Origin: Oscillibacter sp. 1-3
GTDB taxonomy: Bacteria; Bacillota; Clostridia; Oscillospirales; Oscillospiraceae
DNA: 64,000 nt
Reading direction: 5' to 3'
Assembly: GCF_000403435.2 (NCBI RefSeq)
Contig: NZ_KE159710.1
Coordinates: 310,001-374,000 of the forward strand
The notes beneath the pieces were generated by a model. It saw nothing but the letters and a program-made list of their open reading frames with translations. It did no database searches and was not told where the DNA came from. Shown piece after piece: positions 15,911 through 25,144 of the stretch. The position numbers and the translations under genes are program-made. The stretch's first letter is position 1. Each line of letters starts with the position of its first letter.

Positions 15911-17500
15911 ATGAAAGTGTCGGTTTTTGATCGTTTTGTCTCAAGAGGGACGGGCGAGCAGGAAAGAAAATCATTTCTCCCCACTCCTTACATGAAGCTG
16001 TTCTCAGTGTTGGAAGTGTCAGGGAAAGAGGCGAAAGCCCAGTATCCAGACGACAGCATGATCGTGGATGATTTTATTTGGGCCTTAAAGGATGCGTGCA
16101 GGACCCGATATAAAAAGGCGCTGAACGACCCGGCCCCGCTGAAGGCGGAGACGCATTTTTTTCTGTCGAAGGACCGGATGAGCGCCTATGCGTGTGTGCT
16201 TCCGCCGGAGAACGACGGGGACGGGCTTACCCTGGAAAAATTCATGGAGGATATGTACTGCGAGGGCATTCACTACGGCGTTTTGCAGGAAGAGATCCCG
16301 CAGGAGTTTGCTTTGGGATACCTTCACATATTTCCGGCGGCGCGGGGAAAGCCGTTCCAGACGGGGGAAGACGGCAAAGTAACGGAGCTCTTCCAGCGGC
16401 GTAAAAATATGGGCCTTGAAGTGCAGAATGGCAGCGAGGTGGATTTTACAGAAGGCGCCCAGCTCCAGCCCATCAAAAAAGGGGGCGTTATCTGTCTGAT
16501 CCGGCCTCCGCGGGCGGGAACTGACGGCATGGATGTAACTGGGCAGGAAATTCCCAGCCCGCAGACCGTCAGCGCCTTTGTTCCCCAGGGGAAGAATACC
16601 GTGATCGGCAGAGGCGGGCAGGCCCTGATCGCGCGTGTGGATGGAATCCTATACATCGAAAACGACCGATTCTGCATTCACGAGCAGAAGATCATAGACG
16701 GCGATCTGGACCAATTTCAGGGAACGCTCCAGATCTCCGGCAATCTCTATATAGGTGGAAATGTGGATGGCGGGGTTGATATTCAGGCCTCCGGAGACAT
16801 CATCATCAACGGCAAGGTCGGACGGGCACGCGTAATGTCTACCAACGGAACCATCCGGGTTCAGCAGGGTATCCATGGAACGGACGGAGAGACTTTTATA
16901 ACCGCAGCCTGTCAGGTGCAGTCCCCTATGATGGAATGGGCAAGAATCGAGGCCGGGACCAGCGTGATTGCGGAGGTCATCCTGAACAGCATCATCCGCT
17001 GCGGCGGAACGGTCTATGCTATGAGCGGGCGCGGGATGATCGCGGACAGCCAGATACAGGCGGGAGACAGCGTCCTGTGCATGCGGATCGGCAATCTGGC
17101 TGGGGGCCGCAGTCAATTTTCGGTGGGCTATCCTCCGCATATTCCAGAGCTGTGGAAGAAGCTCAAGGCAGATGTGGCAAACGTACAGTCCACCTTTGAA
17201 AAGCTGTGGGAGCCCATCACCGCCCTGCGGAAAAAGGGCACTCGGATCTCAGACGAGGAGGAGGCGCTGCTGGAGCAGTTGGTGGAGCAGCGGGACCTTT
17301 GCACCGAAAAGCGGAAATCGCTGGCCGCGGAACTGAAAGCTGTAAACAAGACCCTGGACAAAAAGAGCAGGGGAAGGATTCGTTGCGAGAAATTGTATCC
17401 TGCTCTGGATGTGCAGATTGGCAGATCGACAGAGGAAATTACCACAATAGAGGAAAACTGCAATATTCACGTCGAGGAAAATCGAATACTCTTGAAGTGA
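15911..17500 (+). CDS. FapA/DUF342 family protein
   Basis: 529 aa, a single gene with its own promoter and terminator. The middle (about 260-400) is a run of beta-helix-like repeats rich in Gly, Asn and Asp (GNLYIGGNVDGGVDIQASGD, IINGKVGRARV), the hallmark of DUF342. The C-terminal 100 residues form a charged coiled coil. The N-terminal part resembles the FapA extension. DUF342 proteins are cytoplasmic and are linked to polymer assembly and cell-surface or motility traits, but the biochemical role is not settled. ATG 15911 follows AGGAG. Nothing nearby points to a pathway. Confidence 0.85.
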   Translation: MKVSVFDRFVSRGTGEQERKSFLPTPYMKLFSVLEVSGKEAKAQYPDDSMIVDDFIWALKDACRTRYKKALNDPAPLKAETHFFLSKDRMSAYACVLPPENDGDGLTLEKFMEDMYCEGIHYGVLQEEIPQEFALGYLHIFPAARGKPFQTGEDGKVTELFQRRKNMGLEVQNGSEVDFTEGAQLQPIKKGGVICLIRPPRAGTDGMDVTGQEIPSPQTVSAFVPQGKNTVIGRGGQALIARVDGILYIENDRFCIHEQKIIDGDLDQFQGTLQISGNLYIGGNVDGGVDIQASGDIIINGKVGRARVMSTNGTIRVQQGIHGTDGETFITAACQVQSPMMEWARIEAGTSVIAEVILNSIIRCGGTVYAMSGRGMIADSQIQAGDSVLCMRIGNLAGGRSQFSVGYPPHIPELWKKLKADVANVQSTFEKLWEPITALRKKGTRISDEEEALLEQLVEQRDLCTEKRKSLAAELKAVNKTLDKKSRGRIRCEKLYPALDVQIGRSTEEITTIEENCNIHVEENRILLK

Positions 17501-17534
17501 AAACCAATCGTTTTTATATACATTTATATACAAG

Positions 17535-17564
17535 ACGCCGTCAGGACAAAGGTCCTGACGGCGT
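17535..17564 (+). terminator. Rho-independent terminator
   Basis: 13-bp stem ACGCCGTCAGGAC / GTCCTGACGGCGT, 4-nt loop, followed by TATTTT; ends the FapA-like transcript. Confidence 0.88.
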
Positions 17565-17822
17565 TATTTTAACGATGAGCAAACTCAATTCCCGGTGAGG
17601 TCTCGCTTGAAAAAGCCAAAACGCTGCCGCGCGGCATCTTCTTCTGTCAGGTCCGCGTTGATTTCTCTTGAAATCCGTCAGGATTCCTGCGCTCTTCTTC
17701 CCTTCCAGGCAAAAAATTCCCTCATTGGTCCACGCACAGCTGCCGATCGGTATGGCTACTCGCTGCCAGGGCGTCGTCGACGCACATTTGATCCGCTCTC
17801 CTCACGAACGGAACGGCGGCCG

Positions 17823-18848
17823 TTACCGCTGCACGCGGCCGCTGCCGTCGCCGCTCATCAGCTTTTCTACGTCAGAAACGCCAATCCGGTTAAAATCGCC
17901 AATGATGCTATGCTTCAGACAGGATGCCGCCGCCGCGAACTCCAATGCCCGCCGCTTGTCCTGATATGTATGCAGTCCATACAGCAGACCGCCGGCAAAG
18001 CTGTCGCCCCCGCCCACACGGTCAATAATATCATTTATCAAATACCGCTTGGACTCATAGAATCGCTCTCTGTCATTCAGACATGCCGCCCATCCGTTGG
18101 TGTCTGCGCTCCTGGATTCACGCAGGGTTATGGCAATCATCTCCATATTGGGATATTCTTCCAAAACCTTGTCTCCCAAGGCCTTATACTTGCCGCGGTC
18201 CAACTCTCCGGACTCCACAACAACGTCCGTTGTGATGCCAAGCGCCTTTTGGACGTCCTCCTCGTTAGCAATCGCAATATCCACATATTTTGCGATCTCG
18301 CGCATGACCTCACAGGCGTCCTTCCCGTACTTCCACAGGTTCTTCCGATAGTTCAAATCGCAGGACACCGTGATTCCCCGTTTTTTTGCCTCGCTCACAG
18401 CGTCTATGGACAGCTCCATAGCATTGCCGGACAGCGCCGGCGTGATGCCGGTGATGTGGAACCAGCCAACTCCTGCAAAGGCCTTCTCCCAGTCAATCGT
18501 CCCCGGCTTCGCCAGAGAAAGGGCCGAATCCCCGCGGTCATAGACCACCTTGCTGGGCAGCTGATTCGCACCGCTCTCCAAAAAGTAGATTCCCATGCGG
18601 CCGGAACCATACTGGACTCGGCTCATATCCACGCCGAACCCGCGCATCTCCCTGATACACGCCTCCGCAATTTCGTTTTGGGGCAGCACCGTTAAAAACG
18701 CCGCATCCATCCCATAGTTTGCCAAAGAAACCGCCACGTTGGCCTCGCCTCCGCCAAAGGTTGCCTCCAGCATTGGGCTCTGAAAAAAACGCTCATGCCC
18801 GGGCGCTTTCAGCCGAAGCATAATTTCGCCGAATGTCAAAAATTTCAT
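17823..18848 (-). CDS. Sugar-acid kinase, PfkB family (KDG kinase-like), copy 1
   Basis: 341 aa. It starts with [20 protein letters not shown] and [12 protein letters not shown], typical of 2-keto-3-deoxygluconate kinases, and carries the PfkB signature [12 protein letters not shown] with its catalytic Asp. Expected product is KDPG, the substrate of the aldolase-like protein at 19783-20754. It follows iclR by 35 nt with AAGGAG upstream. A second, diverged KdgK-like protein lies at 20850-21872; having two suggests two substrates or two regulatory regimes in one locus. Confidence 0.88.
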   Translation of the reverse strand: MKFLTFGEIMLRLKAPGHERFFQSPMLEATFGGGEANVAVSLANYGMDAAFLTVLPQNEIAEACIREMRGFGVDMSRVQYGSGRMGIYFLESGANQLPSKVVYDRGDSALSLAKPGTIDWEKAFAGVGWFHITGITPALSGNAMELSIDAVSEAKKRGITVSCDLNYRKNLWKYGKDACEVMREIAKYVDIAIANEEDVQKALGITTDVVVESGELDRGKYKALGDKVLEEYPNMEMIAITLRESRSADTNGWAACLNDRERFYESKRYLINDIIDRVGGGDSFAGGLLYGLHTYQDKRRALEFAAAASCLKHSIIGDFNRIGVSDVEKLMSGDGSGRVQR

Positions 18849-18883
18849 AGTACTCCTTTTCCGTTATACGGCGAAGCCCATAT

Positions 18884-19690
18884 TCAATAGGCGCCGTCAT
18901 AATACACCGCGGGAAACGCGCTTGCCATGCGGGAGAGGAATTGCGCGGCTTTCTCCAGATGCGGAAGCGTCTGTATGATCTTCTCATCCGTAACGCTCCG
19001 TACAGAGCCGGATATGCTAATCGCCCCCACCGCCCTGCATCCGCCGCCGCGTACAGCCACTGAGGCGCAGCGAACCCCCAGCGTCTCTTCCTCATTATCC
19101 ACAGAATACCCGTTTGCACGGATCTTCGCCAGCTCCGCAATCAGCCCGTCCTGCGTGCAGATGGTATTGGGCGTTGATTGGACCATGTTGTTCTCTGTAA
19201 TCGCCAGAACCAGACTGTCAGGAAACGTGCTGAGAATCATTTTCCCCGCGCTGCAGCAGTGCAGCGGCAATGTCTTACCGGCAGTAGAATAGGCGGCAAA
19301 ACGGCGGTCCGGATAGATTCCCTCAAGGATAATCAGTCTGTTCCGGTTCACTGTGGACAGGTAGGTAATCTCTCCTGTCAGGCGGGTGATGTCCTCCATA
19401 ATCGGAATCGCGTACGAAATAATCGGAAGAGAATTCCGCACACAGTACCCCATCTCAAAGGGCTTCAATCCCAGCAGATAATTCTGAGACACCTCAGACT
19501 TCCGCAGAAATCCCTCACCCAGCAGAGTTTTGACCAGATTGTAGGTCGTGCTCTTCGGCACGCCGATCTTGGCGCTGATCTGCGCCAGGCTCTGTTCGCT
19601 GTGACCGATGTCAAAACTATTCAAAATCGCAAGCGCCTTGCCGACAGAACCTACCTTCCAGCTGTTCTTACTTTGCTCATTTGTACTCAT
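18884..19690 (-). CDS. IclR family transcriptional regulator
   Basis: 268 aa. The N-terminal winged helix (GKALAILNSFD...AQISAKIGVPKSTTYNLVKTLLGEGFL) is followed by the IclR effector domain (TGEITYLS, LPLHCCSAGKMILS, GYSVDNEEETLGVRCASVAV, AVGAISISG). IclR proteins commonly control sugar-acid and aromatic catabolism and sense pathway intermediates such as KDG. It sits between the kinase and aldolase genes, so it is the likely local regulator. A symmetric site lies in its own promoter region (19713-19741). Confidence 0.92.
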   Translation of the reverse strand: MSTNEQSKNSWKVGSVGKALAILNSFDIGHSEQSLAQISAKIGVPKSTTYNLVKTLLGEGFLRKSEVSQNYLLGLKPFEMGYCVRNSLPIISYAIPIMEDITRLTGEITYLSTVNRNRLIILEGIYPDRRFAAYSTAGKTLPLHCCSAGKMILSTFPDSLVLAITENNMVQSTPNTICTQDGLIAELAKIRANGYSVDNEEETLGVRCASVAVRGGGCRAVGAISISGSVRSVTDEKIIQTLPHLEKAAQFLSRMASAFPAVYYDGAY

Positions 19691-19712
19691 GCAACCTACT
19701 CCACATATTATT

Positions 19713-19741
19713 ATTGTACAAGATAATCTCGCCCGTACAAT
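19713..19741. promoter_or_regulatory. Inverted repeat upstream of iclR
   Basis: ATTGTAC (19713-19719) and GTACAAT (19735-19741) form a perfect 7-bp inverted repeat with a 15-bp centre. On the minus strand the same bases read TTGTAC-N15-GTACAAT and can also serve as a promoter (TTGTAC, 16-17 bp, TACAAT). Suggests autoregulation by IclR. Confidence 0.55.
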
Positions 19742-19782
19742 TTAATTTTAGGCGCATTTCCCTCAAAAGTCAAAGGGTTCCT

Positions 19783-20754
19783 CTATCTCTGCATCAGATG
19801 GACCGCAAAACCGCCGATCTCCTCCTGAAGGAACACGGCAATCAGCTCCCCCTTTTCATTGTAAGTCCATGTGTTTTCGTCCAACGCAATCCCCCGCCTG
19901 CGCATCTCGGCCACAGCGCAGGGGAGGCAATTCGTTTCCACCGCCAAATGTCCGCAGCTCCCCCGGCCGGAGTGCTTTTTGACCTCAATATCTCCGGAGG
20001 AAAAGTCAGAGGAGCCCTTCCCCGGCCTGTATGGAAAATCAAATGCCGCCTGAAACGCCATGCAGATCTCTCTGGCATTCTCCACGCCGCCGGCGTTGAT
20101 GCCAATGTGACCCAGTTCAAAGCCGAGAATCCGTTTCCGCGTATCCCTGCACAGGGCTGTGATCTTTTCATAGTTTTCCGCTTCAATATCCGCCTTCGGG
20201 CAGGTCCAGCTCCCCCCTGCCGCAAACACAAAGGGCGCGCGAATAAACTCCCCCACATTTTCGGCGCTGATACCGCTGGTAGGAATAAATTTCACACCGG
20301 GGAACGGCCCCGTTAACGCCTTCATGGCATCCAGCCCGCCATAGATATTGGACGGAAAAAATTTTACGACTTCAATGCCGTACTCCAGCGCCGCCATAAT
20401 CTCCGCGGCGGTGACACAGCCCGGCACAACGGGGACCTCGTGGTCCACGCACCATCCAACCACTTCCCTGCTGAAGCCCGGACTCACAATAAACTGCGCG
20501 CCGCTTTCCACCGCAAGCCTGCACTGTTCCAGGGAAATCACCGTGCCCGCACCCGTCAGCATATCCCGGCAAGACCCTCTGATTGCTTTGATCGCGTCCG
20601 CTGCCGCCGCAGTGCGGAAAGTGACCTCGATCACATCTACGCCTCCGTCCAGCATGGCCCTTGCCAGGGGAACCGCCTTCTCCACGGCGTCGATAACTGC
20701 GACGGGCACAATTCCAGACTGCCCGATCCTCTCCATAACCGCATTTTTTTCCAT
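19783..20754 (-). CDS. KDPG aldolase-like domain fused to a VOC-type C-terminal domain
   Basis: 323 aa, about 110 longer than a normal Eda. Residues 1-210 are a KDPG/KHG aldolase with Glu43 and Arg47 (VIEVTFRT), GAGTV near 70, Schiff-base Lys131 in VVKFFPS and PTSGIS. Residues about 214-323 look like a glyoxalase/VOC domain: it starts GFELGHIGIN, has GHLAVETN, and ends FAVHLMQR, with His residues at metal-ligand positions. Start ATG has GGAGG 8 nt upstream. The expected reaction is cleavage of KDPG or a similar 2-keto-3-deoxy acid to pyruvate and an aldehyde; the role of the extra domain is unknown. A diverged homologue is at 29062-30012. Confidence 0.85.
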   Translation of the reverse strand: MEKNAVMERIGQSGIVPVAVIDAVEKAVPLARAMLDGGVDVIEVTFRTAAAADAIKAIRGSCRDMLTGAGTVISLEQCRLAVESGAQFIVSPGFSREVVGWCVDHEVPVVPGCVTAAEIMAALEYGIEVVKFFPSNIYGGLDAMKALTGPFPGVKFIPTSGISAENVGEFIRAPFVFAAGGSWTCPKADIEAENYEKITALCRDTRKRILGFELGHIGINAGGVENAREICMAFQAAFDFPYRPGKGSSDFSSGDIEVKKHSGRGSCGHLAVETNCLPCAVAEMRRRGIALDENTWTYNEKGELIAVFLQEEIGGFAVHLMQR

Positions 20755-20849
20755 GTTCGATTCCTCCGATCCCAGTCATTCGGGGCTGCCGGCCTTCCCT
20801 GCCGAACAAAAGCACCTCGCTTTTCCCCGCGCCAAAACGTCATAAACGG

Positions 20850-21872
20850 CTACCGCTCAACCCTGCCCGTGGCATTGCCGCCCACAAGCTTCTCAACCTC
20901 TTCCGCCGTGGACAGGCTGAAATCCTTCTCCATGGTCTGCTTCAGGCAGGATGCCGCCGCCGCATACTCAATCGTGTGCTGCGGGTCAAATCCGCTCACC
21001 AGGCCGTAAATGAGGCCTGCGGCAAAGGAGTCCCCGCCGCCGACACGGTCCACCAGATGAATCATGTAGCGTTTTGAAAAATACGCCCTTCCATCCTGAT
21101 AGAGCATGGCGCCCCAGTCGTTGTCAGAGGCGCTGAGGCTGCGGCGCATGGAAATCGCAGCCGTATGTATCCCATATTCCCTTTCAATCCGGCGCGCCGT
21201 TTCCTCATAGCCCTTGTCATCCAGGACCCCCTGCATCACGTCAGATCCCGCCGCTTTGATTCCCAGGACCAGCTCCGCGTCCTCCTCATTGGCAATCAAA
21301 ACGTCGATATACGGCATCATTTTTTTCATCGTGACCCCGGCCTCCTCAGGCGTCCACAGGTTCGTTCGGTAATTCAGGTCACAGCTCACCGTCAGTCCGA
21401 GCTCGCGGGCCGTCCGGCACGCCTCAATACAGATCTCCGGCATTCCGCCTCCTAGGGCCGGCGTGATTCCGGTGATGTGGAACCATCCAAACCCATCCAA
21501 TATCGCTCTCCAGTCATAACACTCCGGCGGGCTCTCGGCAGCGGCGCTGTGCTTCCGGTCATAAACAACCCTGGAGGGCCGCTGCGCCGCCCCCTTTTCC
21601 AGGTAAAACACGCCCATGCGGTCGCCTCCAAAGACGATCCTGCTGGTATCGACACCATGCCTGCGAAGCTCGCCAATCCCCGCATAGGCGATGTCGTTTT
21701 TTGGCAGCCGTGTCACAAACGCTGTCTGCACGCCCATATGGGCGAGCGCAACCGCAACATTGGCCTCCGCCCCGGTATAATTGATGTCAAAGCTGCCCGC
21801 CTGAAAAAAACGCTCGTAGCCCGGGGGGCTCAGCCGGACGATAAAATCTCCAAAGCCCAACATTTTCATCAT
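20850..21872 (-). CDS. Sugar-acid kinase, PfkB family (KDG kinase-like), copy 2
   Basis: 340 aa, clearly homologous to the kinase at 17823-18848 along its length (shared [36 protein letters not shown]), but too diverged to be a recent duplicate. The catalytic Asp of the GGGDSFA signature is kept. GGAG lies 5 nt before the first of two adjacent ATG codons, so the start could be 21872 or 21869. It lies between the HExxH protein and the aldolase fusion gene. Confidence 0.88.
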   Translation of the reverse strand: MMKMLGFGDFIVRLSPPGYERFFQAGSFDINYTGAEANVAVALAHMGVQTAFVTRLPKNDIAYAGIGELRRHGVDTSRIVFGGDRMGVFYLEKGAAQRPSRVVYDRKHSAAAESPPECYDWRAILDGFGWFHITGITPALGGGMPEICIEACRTARELGLTVSCDLNYRTNLWTPEEAGVTMKKMMPYIDVLIANEEDAELVLGIKAAGSDVMQGVLDDKGYEETARRIEREYGIHTAAISMRRSLSASDNDWGAMLYQDGRAYFSKRYMIHLVDRVGGGDSFAAGLIYGLVSGFDPQHTIEYAAAASCLKQTMEKDFSLSTAEEVEKLVGGNATGRVER

Positions 21873-21935
21873 AAAAACTCCATTCTATCCCCGCGCCGGC
21901 GGAACCGTGCCTCACCGGCAATATTTCCCGCCGCC

Positions 21936-22595
21936 TCATGCGGAGCGGGCGCATTCCGCAGCCGACCGCTCCAGCCGCTCCAGCATGGCCAAGGCAGAGG
22001 GCATGTTGTTTGCATACAGCATAACGCAGTCCAGCAGAAACGGCGACCACTCCAGCCCCAGCATCTCCTGTGCAAATCCCATGGCGGCGATTTCCGCCAG
22101 CGGGGGCAGGCACACCTTTCTCCCCAGGAAACCGAGGGGCTCTCGATAGGTGCGCGTAAATACGGTCTTGCTGTCACGGGTTTCAAGAAAGTGAAAAAAC
22201 TCATGGCATAAGACCACATCCACACAGCAAAAATCACCTAGAAACGCATCCATCCCACTCTCTTTGACAAGACGGTCACAGCCGGAAAGGAGACCAGCCC
22301 GAACAAGGATGTCGGAAGGCGGCTCAAAAAGCGCGAAAATCTCCATATTCGGCAATTCCGGTATGGTGAGCTCGCGGACCTCCAGGCCATTTTCTGCGCA
22401 CAGCTGAGACGCGCGCGCTCCCTCCGAACGAATCCCGTACATCCGTCCGCACGCGTCCGCCGCGGCGCCAAGCGTTCGCATATCTTTTATGGACTTTTGT
22501 CTTGTCAAGGCGCTGCGCAGAAAACACTCCCTCCAAAACACCTCGGCCGGCGCAGAGGCCAGCCGCGCGATCCTGCCGACAAAATTCTGATCCAC
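21936..22595 (-). CDS. Unknown protein with a HExxH motif
   Basis: 219 aa, not recognised. VVLCHEFFHFLET contains HEFFH at residues 131-135, the zinc-metallopeptidase pattern, inside a hydrophobic helix; Cys123, Cys124 and Cys130 precede it. The C-terminal half is helical. No signal peptide or membrane span is obvious. GTG 22595 follows GGGGGAG. It is just downstream of the HyuA-like gene (29-nt gap) and probably co-translated, so it may be a partner of that ATPase. Function unknown; the HExxH could also be used for metal binding without proteolysis. Confidence 0.75.
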   Translation of the reverse strand: MDQNFVGRIARLASAPAEVFWRECFLRSALTRQKSIKDMRTLGAAADACGRMYGIRSEGARASQLCAENGLEVRELTIPELPNMEIFALFEPPSDILVRAGLLSGCDRLVKESGMDAFLGDFCCVDVVLCHEFFHFLETRDSKTVFTRTYREPLGFLGRKVCLPPLAEIAAMGFAQEMLGLEWSPFLLDCVMLYANNMPSALAMLERLERSAAECARSA

Positions 22596-22624
22596 CGCGT
22601 TCTCCCCCTGTATCCGGCCACGCC

Positions 22625-24754
22625 TTATAATTTAAGAGCGGCACCCACGATAATCACCTCATAATCCGGCTCATAGGCGCCCATCTCAAGCTCCATCAGC
22701 ATCTTCACATTGTTAATGTCGATGGAACCGGAAAAATCCATCACCCTGCCGCCGGCACAGAGATAAAAGTCGGGTCTGGTAATCGAGTCGCCCTTATACT
22801 CCGCCAACTCGTCCCACATCCAGTCAACAAGCTTTTCATACTCGGCCGCCGAGGTTTTTCGGGCCATCGCACAGCTGCGCTGCACTTTGATAAAGCCCTT
22901 GCGGTCCAGAATCCGCAGACAGGTATTTCTCTTTTTATCCTCTCCTGCAAATACATAGAGCTGTCCGTTTGTGCACTCTGTGCGCACATTGCTGATGCCA
23001 GGGCCAAAGTCCTCCCTCGCAAGCTCCAGCATTTCCCCTTCGGAGCACTCCTTCAAAAGGTCGGTAGTCTTGACCTCCGTGGAACCCAGGGCAATCGCCG
23101 TGACCTTTTGCGTCTGGCTCTCGATTTCAATGTGCACCTCGACAGACTCCGGCACCGCACCGGATTCAATCGCTTTATCAATCGCCTCCTGTTTGATCGC
23201 ACGAATCTCCTCGCTGGTGGGATTGGGTATCACCCGTTCCACCACGTCGCGGACCATGGACAGCGCGACACCGATAGAGGAAATGACCTCCGCGTTTTGA
23301 GGAATATTGTACTTAATGTTGTACTTTTGCGCATAGTAGCAGATCAATGCGGCAGCGCCGCCGCCCACGCCCACAAAGGACATCTGCTCCGGCTCCATCC
23401 GGTATTTCTCAGCCAACTCGTCAATAATCGGTTTAATCTTCTCCACAGCCCGATCCAAAATCTGCGCGGCGGCCTCGTCAACCGTTAAGCCGGCGTACTC
23501 CGCCAAAGGCTGAATCGCCCGACGCGCGGATTCCCGGTTTCCATGGGAAAAATATTTTGGATCTACCAGGCCCAGCGCATTGGCCGCGCATGTGTTCGTA
23601 ATCGCCACCAGTTTACCGCTTGCAAGACGGATCGCCGCGTAATCCTCCGGATCGCCGGGTCTCGGCGAAATGAATTCGAGCTTGGGGTCAACCACTTCAT
23701 CCTCCGGCGTGAATACCGCATACTCCAAACCCGCAATATGCGCACTGCGTGGACCAACGTCCACTACTCCCTCCCGGTTGGCGCGTATCATGCTTCCGCC
23801 CGCATCGCCAATTACCCGAACGTCCAGTGAGTTGACATAAGTCCGGTGTCCTCCAATGATCGTATAGTCAATTGCGGGGCGGCCGTTCTTGATGACGCCG
23901 ATATTGGTCGTCGTTCCGCCCACCTCAAAATACACGCCGTTGGACGCCCTCAAATACATCAAAGACCCCATCACCGATGCCGCAGGACCTGAGAGCATGG
24001 TCAAAACCGGACGCTTTTTCATCTCGTTTATATCCATAACGCCGCCGTCGCCGCGCATAATCATCAGCGGTACGCCGACATTCGCCGCCCGGACCGAGTG
24101 CTCCGTGCTCAAAGCTGTATCCATCATTTTCGGCAATATGCTTGCGTTAATGCAGGCGGTGCGTGTTCTGCGGGTAAGCCCGTAGAGCTTTGTGATGTCG
24201 GAGGCCATCGTCGTAAAAAGACCGCGCTGCTGCGCCGCATCGGCAATGACCTGTTCCGGTCCGTTATCGTCAACCCCGAAGGCCATGGAGGACACAATTA
24301 CCTGGGCCCCCTCCGCAACGAGCTTGTCCAAATTCTCCTGGACAGTCTTTGCGTTAAATTGCTTCTTCTTGAGGAAACTGTTGCTGACGGTTATCTTTTT
24401 GCCGTTGCCAAGGCCAATATCGTCGATCCTGCTCTGGCTCTTTGCCAGCAGGCCCTCCAGTCCGCCGGCCGCAAGGGCAAATACGCCCACATGCGCCACA
24501 TCGCCCTCTACAAGCGCGTTTGTCGCCTGGGTTGTGCTGTGTGCCACGAAAATAATATCATCAGGGGCAATTCCATTTTCCTGCATACAATTTGTAAAAG
24601 ACTGTACGACGCCTGCCGCAACGCCGTCAGGATGGTCATGGGTCGTTTTAACCTGTGATATACCGACGATTTCGTGGGTGTCGTTATCGATTGCCACCGC
24701 CTTGGTATGGGTCCCGCCGACGTCGATCCCCATGCGGATATTTCTTTTTTCCAT
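22625..24754 (-). CDS. Hydantoinase/oxoprolinase family ATPase (HyuA-like)
   Basis: 709 aa. It has an N-terminal Hydant_A_N nucleotide-binding region with MGIDVGGTHTKAVAID, then the Hydantoinase_A core (MRGDGGVMDI, GPAASVMGS, VGGTTTNIGVI, GVGGGAAALICYY). Family members use ATP to open cyclic amides or drive carboxylation, usually with a HyuB partner. No HyuB is here; the small HExxH protein occupies the place. Start ATG 24754 with GGAGGAG upstream; a frame extending to 24826 lacks support. In the sugar-acid block it may act on a lactam, hydantoin or ketone, but the substrate cannot be inferred. Confidence 0.87.
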   Translation of the reverse strand: MEKRNIRMGIDVGGTHTKAVAIDNDTHEIVGISQVKTTHDHPDGVAAGVVQSFTNCMQENGIAPDDIIFVAHSTTQATNALVEGDVAHVGVFALAAGGLEGLLAKSQSRIDDIGLGNGKKITVSNSFLKKKQFNAKTVQENLDKLVAEGAQVIVSSMAFGVDDNGPEQVIADAAQQRGLFTTMASDITKLYGLTRRTRTACINASILPKMMDTALSTEHSVRAANVGVPLMIMRGDGGVMDINEMKKRPVLTMLSGPAASVMGSLMYLRASNGVYFEVGGTTTNIGVIKNGRPAIDYTIIGGHRTYVNSLDVRVIGDAGGSMIRANREGVVDVGPRSAHIAGLEYAVFTPEDEVVDPKLEFISPRPGDPEDYAAIRLASGKLVAITNTCAANALGLVDPKYFSHGNRESARRAIQPLAEYAGLTVDEAAAQILDRAVEKIKPIIDELAEKYRMEPEQMSFVGVGGGAAALICYYAQKYNIKYNIPQNAEVISSIGVALSMVRDVVERVIPNPTSEEIRAIKQEAIDKAIESGAVPESVEVHIEIESQTQKVTAIALGSTEVKTTDLLKECSEGEMLELAREDFGPGISNVRTECTNGQLYVFAGEDKKRNTCLRILDRKGFIKVQRSCAMARKTSAAEYEKLVDWMWDELAEYKGDSITRPDFYLCAGGRVMDFSGSIDINNVKMLMELEMGAYEPDYEVIIVGAALKL

Positions 24755-25144
24755 TTGAATCTCCTCCTGTCCTGAAGGGAACCCAGCGGCCCTATTGGGA
24801 GTGGGGAAACCGCCAAACCCTTCCATTCGTCTTTACCGGGAAACAGCCGAACTTCCAACCTTGGAAACTCTTTTCCGAAGGGGTGCGCAAGTCCATTTTC
24901 AGGACCTGATTTCTCGCAAAAGCCCAATTGGGGAAAACGGGCATCCGTCCTTGCGGCTTTTGCACCAGCCGCATGACGGACACCCGTCCCGGCACTATGA
25001 AATTTAGAAGCTGTATTCATAAGCGGGGAACGTTGAATGGGCGGGGGATTTCCGGGCCGGTCAAGACCTGCGGCAGCGCTTCCGCAGAAAAACGCTGCCG
25101 CCAATAAGCCCCCGCTTTCAGACAGGCCGGCTGCCACAGCGCTG
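24755..25144. other. Intergenic region with a nested foldback
   Basis: 390 bp between the permease stop and the hyuA start. Two nested stems, GCGGGGG/CCCCCGC (25041-25047 with 25109-25115) and GCGGCAGCG/CGCTGCCGC (25070-25078 with 25093-25101), lie just after the permease gene and may act as a weak terminator or processing site. No gene seen in the rest. Confidence 0.5.
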
